In this document: positions 5,871 to 7,466 of the stretch, piece after piece | Layout of the letters: the number at the start of each line of letters is the position of its first letter | Position numbering within the stretch: position 1 is the stretch's first letter | From: Candidatus Woesearchaeota archaeon | GTDB taxonomy: Archaea; Nanobdellota; Nanobdellia; Woesearchaeales; JAGVYJ01 | Direction: 5' to 3' | DNA: 7,466 nucleotides | Assembly: GCA_018303315.1 (NCBI GenBank) | Contig: JAGVYJ010000018.1 | Coordinates: 1 to 7,466 of the forward strand | Notes under the pieces: generated by a model | Told to the model about the DNA's origin: nothing | Seen by the model: only the letters and a program-made list of their open reading frames with translations | Databases searched by the model: none | Position numbers and translations under genes: made by a program

Positions 5871-5878
5871 TATATAAA
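5871..5878 (-). promoter_or_regulatory. TATA-like box of the deacylase-like gene
   Basis: The minus strand reads TTTATATA, centred 26.5 bases before ATG 5848. It and the plus-strand box at 5924-5929 face away from each other in a 103-base divergent intergenic region, so the two genes could share regulation. Confidence 0.6.
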
Positions 5879-5923
5879 TCTTTCTAAAATTCATTATGTA
5901 TGAGTAGTGACAAAAGAAAGATT

Positions 5924-5929
5924 TTTAAA
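5924..5929 (+). promoter_or_regulatory. TATA-like box (TTTAAA) of the ATP-grasp-like gene
   Basis: GATTTTTAAAG is centred at 5926.5, 25.5 bases before ATG 5952. A purine-rich AAAAGAAAGA lies just upstream in the place of the TFB recognition element. The box lies downstream of the in-frame GTG at 5907, which argues against that longer start. Confidence 0.6.
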
Positions 5930-5951
5930 GAAACAATTATTCGAAATCCAG

Positions 5952-7199
5952 ATGCCGCCTCAGCTGAGATACCCCGAGGAACTGGTGCACAGGTTTGGAG
6001 CCAAAGCCGGTATTCTGATGTATGTTGCCCAGCATTTACCAGACATTCCTCAGGCTCGATTTGCAGCTATTGAGGCCAATGAATCCGCAGATACCTTACT
6101 GGAAAGGGCGGCCAGAGCAGGAATTGGCGACAGAGTTATTATCCGGTCAAGCGCTGTTGAGGAATTATGGGGGCTGGAAGGATGTTTAGTTACACTAGCT
6201 GTGGATGGATTGGATTCTGATATTGTAAGAGCCAATTGGTCGCATGAACCAAATACCCCTAAAGAAGATATTTACATACAAATTGTGAAAGAAAGGATTG
6301 AAGTGGTCAACACCTCGCCTCAGGACTTCCAGAGAAGACACTTATACCCTGGCTTACCTGATAAGATCCCTGTAATCCTTGCTGAATTGAAAAAACCTGA
6401 GTACAGAGGCCTGCTTATTAAACATCCAAATCAAAAGGATTATTATCTCACAACTATAAGGATCAATGATTCCGGTCCTGGCAGGCAGAGAGGAACATTT
6501 CATGCGATGCACGGAAGTCCTGTGCTAACTTATTATCCATTTGATCATGGTGTAGAGTGGATATACAAAGAACCAAAAATTAGGGAAGCCTTGCAGCAGG
6601 TAATTTCTTGGCATGATCAAATTGCAAACTTGCCCTTGATGGATGATACCTGGGCATATCAATTAGAATTTGGCATAGGCCCATTTGATGGGGAGGATTC
6701 ATTACAACCTCATTTGTTCCAGGTAAGACCTTTTAAACCGGTACAGTATGCTGATTTTGAGCTAAGGCCGTATAGGCTGCCGGAGGATTCGGAGTTTGCA
6801 TTCCGAAGTACCCATCTTCCCATTGTTTTTGGAGTTACCGATAGGGCAGGAATTGATCTGAAGACTTTTCAATTTGCTCCGGGAGAGTTTGCATGGGATT
6901 CCAGATTTAAAATCAGAGATCAATATTATCAGGAAGCTAAAACTTACAATACTGGCGGTGGTCCTGTCTTAATAGTAGATGACTACCTGCTTGCATTTGC
7001 AGCTGACAGTGTCCATAACCTTCGTGCCAATGTATTCACGTCAGTGAAAGGACCTTTTGCACACAATGATATCAGAGCTATTAGAACAGCGGATGTCACT
7101 GCTTTATTTTCAGGGCCCCAGATTAACTTTATTTACCCAACAGGAACGTGGGTAAACGTGGTAAGTGATGGTGTCAATATTAACATCAGAAAACTCTAA
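5952..7199 (+). CDS. PEP synthase/PPDK-like ATP-grasp protein with a reduced C-terminal mobile domain
   Basis: This 415-residue protein looks like a shortened relative of phosphoenolpyruvate synthase and pyruvate phosphate dikinase. Near the N-terminus FGAKAGIL (15-22) fits the family's GGKaa-L motif. VIIRSSAVEELWGLEG (62-77) fits the VRSSA-EDL-FAG nucleotide-binding segment. YQLEFGIGPF and FQVRPF around residues 240-265 fit the end of the ATP-grasp domain (IEW and Q-x-RP). The last 60 residues resemble the swivelling phosphohistidine domain: PFAHNDIRAIRTADVTALF, with His371 (codon 7062-7064) as candidate phospho-acceptor, then WVNVVSDGVNINI. The large PEP-binding barrel of true PEP synthase is absent. 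It could transfer phosphate to another small molecule, as rifampicin phosphotransferases do, or be a degenerate paralogue. The start is ATG 5952, set by the TATA box; a GTG at 5907 would add 15 residues. The gene converges on cdc48 with a 4-base overlap. Confidence 0.65.
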   Translation: MPPQLRYPEELVHRFGAKAGILMYVAQHLPDIPQARFAAIEANESADTLLERAARAGIGDRVIIRSSAVEELWGLEGCLVTLAVDGLDSDIVRANWSHEPNTPKEDIYIQIVKERIEVVNTSPQDFQRRHLYPGLPDKIPVILAELKKPEYRGLLIKHPNQKDYYLTTIRINDSGPGRQRGTFHAMHGSPVLTYYPFDHGVEWIYKEPKIREALQQVISWHDQIANLPLMDDTWAYQLEFGIGPFDGEDSLQPHLFQVRPFKPVQYADFELRPYRLPEDSEFAFRSTHLPIVFGVTDRAGIDLKTFQFAPGEFAWDSRFKIRDQYYQEAKTYNTGGGPVLIVDDYLLAFAADSVHNLRANVFTSVKGPFAHNDIRAIRTADVTALFSGPQINFIYPTGTWVNVVSDGVNINIRKL

Positions 7200-7466
7200 A
7201 CCATATACCCGGGCTTTTCCTGCTTTATCTCCTTTGCCCTTGCCTGGGCAACCACTTTCTGCAGCTCATAGTAGGTTTCCTCGACTTCCTTGGTTACTGA
7301 GGGCGCAACCTTCTTCAGGGCTTCCTCGAAGTGCTTCAGCTTCACTTCCTTTGCTGTAAAGCTCTCCCTCAGCGCCATTATGGCAGCTTCCCTGCACACG
7401 CTCTCGATGTCCGCACCCACATAGCCTTCTGTCTTTTCAACCAGTTCATCCATGCTGACATCTTTG
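7196..7466 (-). CDS. cdc48: C-terminal end of a Cdc48/VAT-type AAA+ ATPase (partial)
   Basis: The last 89 residues of a minus-strand gene enter from the right edge. DELVEKTEGYVGADIESVCREAAIMALRE is the helical lid of an AAA+ module, with the sensor-2 region at GADIE. FEEALKKVAPSVTKE is characteristic of the second (D2) module of archaeal Cdc48/VAT, a hexameric unfoldase that extracts and unfolds proteins. A charged, Lys/Glu-rich tail of about 30 residues ends in GYMV. This tail lacks the hydrophobic-Tyr-any ending (Tyr penultimate) used to dock on proteasomes. A single-module AAA protein with a similar ending cannot be excluded because only the end is visible. Its stop codon TAG (7198-7196) overlaps the TAA stop of the convergent gene. 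Confidence 0.85.
   Translation of the reverse strand, partial: KDVSMDELVEKTEGYVGADIESVCREAAIMALRESFTAKEVKLKHFEEALKKVAPSVTKEVEETYYELQKVVAQARAKEIKQEKPGYMV

Noticed and set aside
5907..5951. GTG start adding 15 residues to the ATP-grasp-like protein
   Set aside because: The codon is upstream of the best TATA box, so it would not be on the predicted transcript; the added residues are Lys-rich and unlike a family N-terminus.
4973..7199. CTAA at both outer ends of the divergent pair as a transposon target-site duplication
   Set aside because: Four bases that are also stop codons on both strands are easily explained by gene overlap; no inverted repeats or transposase are present.
7196..7207. C-terminal GYMV of the Cdc48-like protein as a proteasome-docking HbYX motif
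   Set aside because: The motif needs Tyr as the penultimate residue; here Tyr is third from the end.

Overview
The window is a compact piece of an archaeal chromosome. Several things point to Archaea. The right edge holds the C-terminal end of a Cdc48/VAT-type AAA+ ATPase. Seven starts have an A/T-only TATA-like box, usually TTTAAA, about 26 bases upstream of the start codon, which is the spacing of leaderless archaeal transcripts. Starts inside operons instead carry purine-rich Shine-Dalgarno sites or use stop/start overlaps. Short proteins, overlapping genes and an abundance of AGG arginine codons are compatible with a small-genome (DPANN-like) archaeon, but that placement is an inference and no rRNA or tRNA is present to test it.

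Layout from left to right. A gene fragment runs off the left edge on the minus strand. It is followed by an AT-rich divergent promoter region and a small capless HAD-like protein (191-619). A two-gene membrane-lipid unit comes next: a short PlsY-like glycerol-3-phosphate acyltransferase (663-1127) overlapping a dolichol/phytol/diacylglycerol-kinase-like CTP-dependent lipid kinase (1112-1693). Then comes a three-gene unit: a hypothetical protein (1776-2246), adenylate kinase with a zinc-type lid (2239-2862) and a small hypothetical protein (2859-3182). A CPA2/Kef-type cation:proton antiporter with a C-terminal NAD-binding RCK domain follows (3264-4976).

From 4973 to 7199 there are two divergent genes that look more AT-rich than the left two thirds of the window. 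The minus-strand gene encodes a YbaK/prolyl-tRNA-deacylase-like domain behind an unrecognised N-terminal region. The plus-strand gene encodes a shrunken PEP-synthase/PPDK-like protein with an ATP-grasp N-terminal half and a degenerate swivelling-His C-terminal segment. Each gene converges on its outer neighbour with a 4-base overlap through the same tetranucleotide, CTAA. The window ends in the cdc48 C-terminus on the minus strand.

The strongest points for follow-up are a bacterial-type acyltransferase next to a lipid kinase in an archaeal context (the 'lipid divide' question), the very regular leaderless promoter geometry that corrects two starts, and the divergent deacylase-like/ATP-grasp pair that may be a horizontally acquired accessory module. 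I found no CRISPR array, insertion sequence, structural RNA or obvious mobile element.
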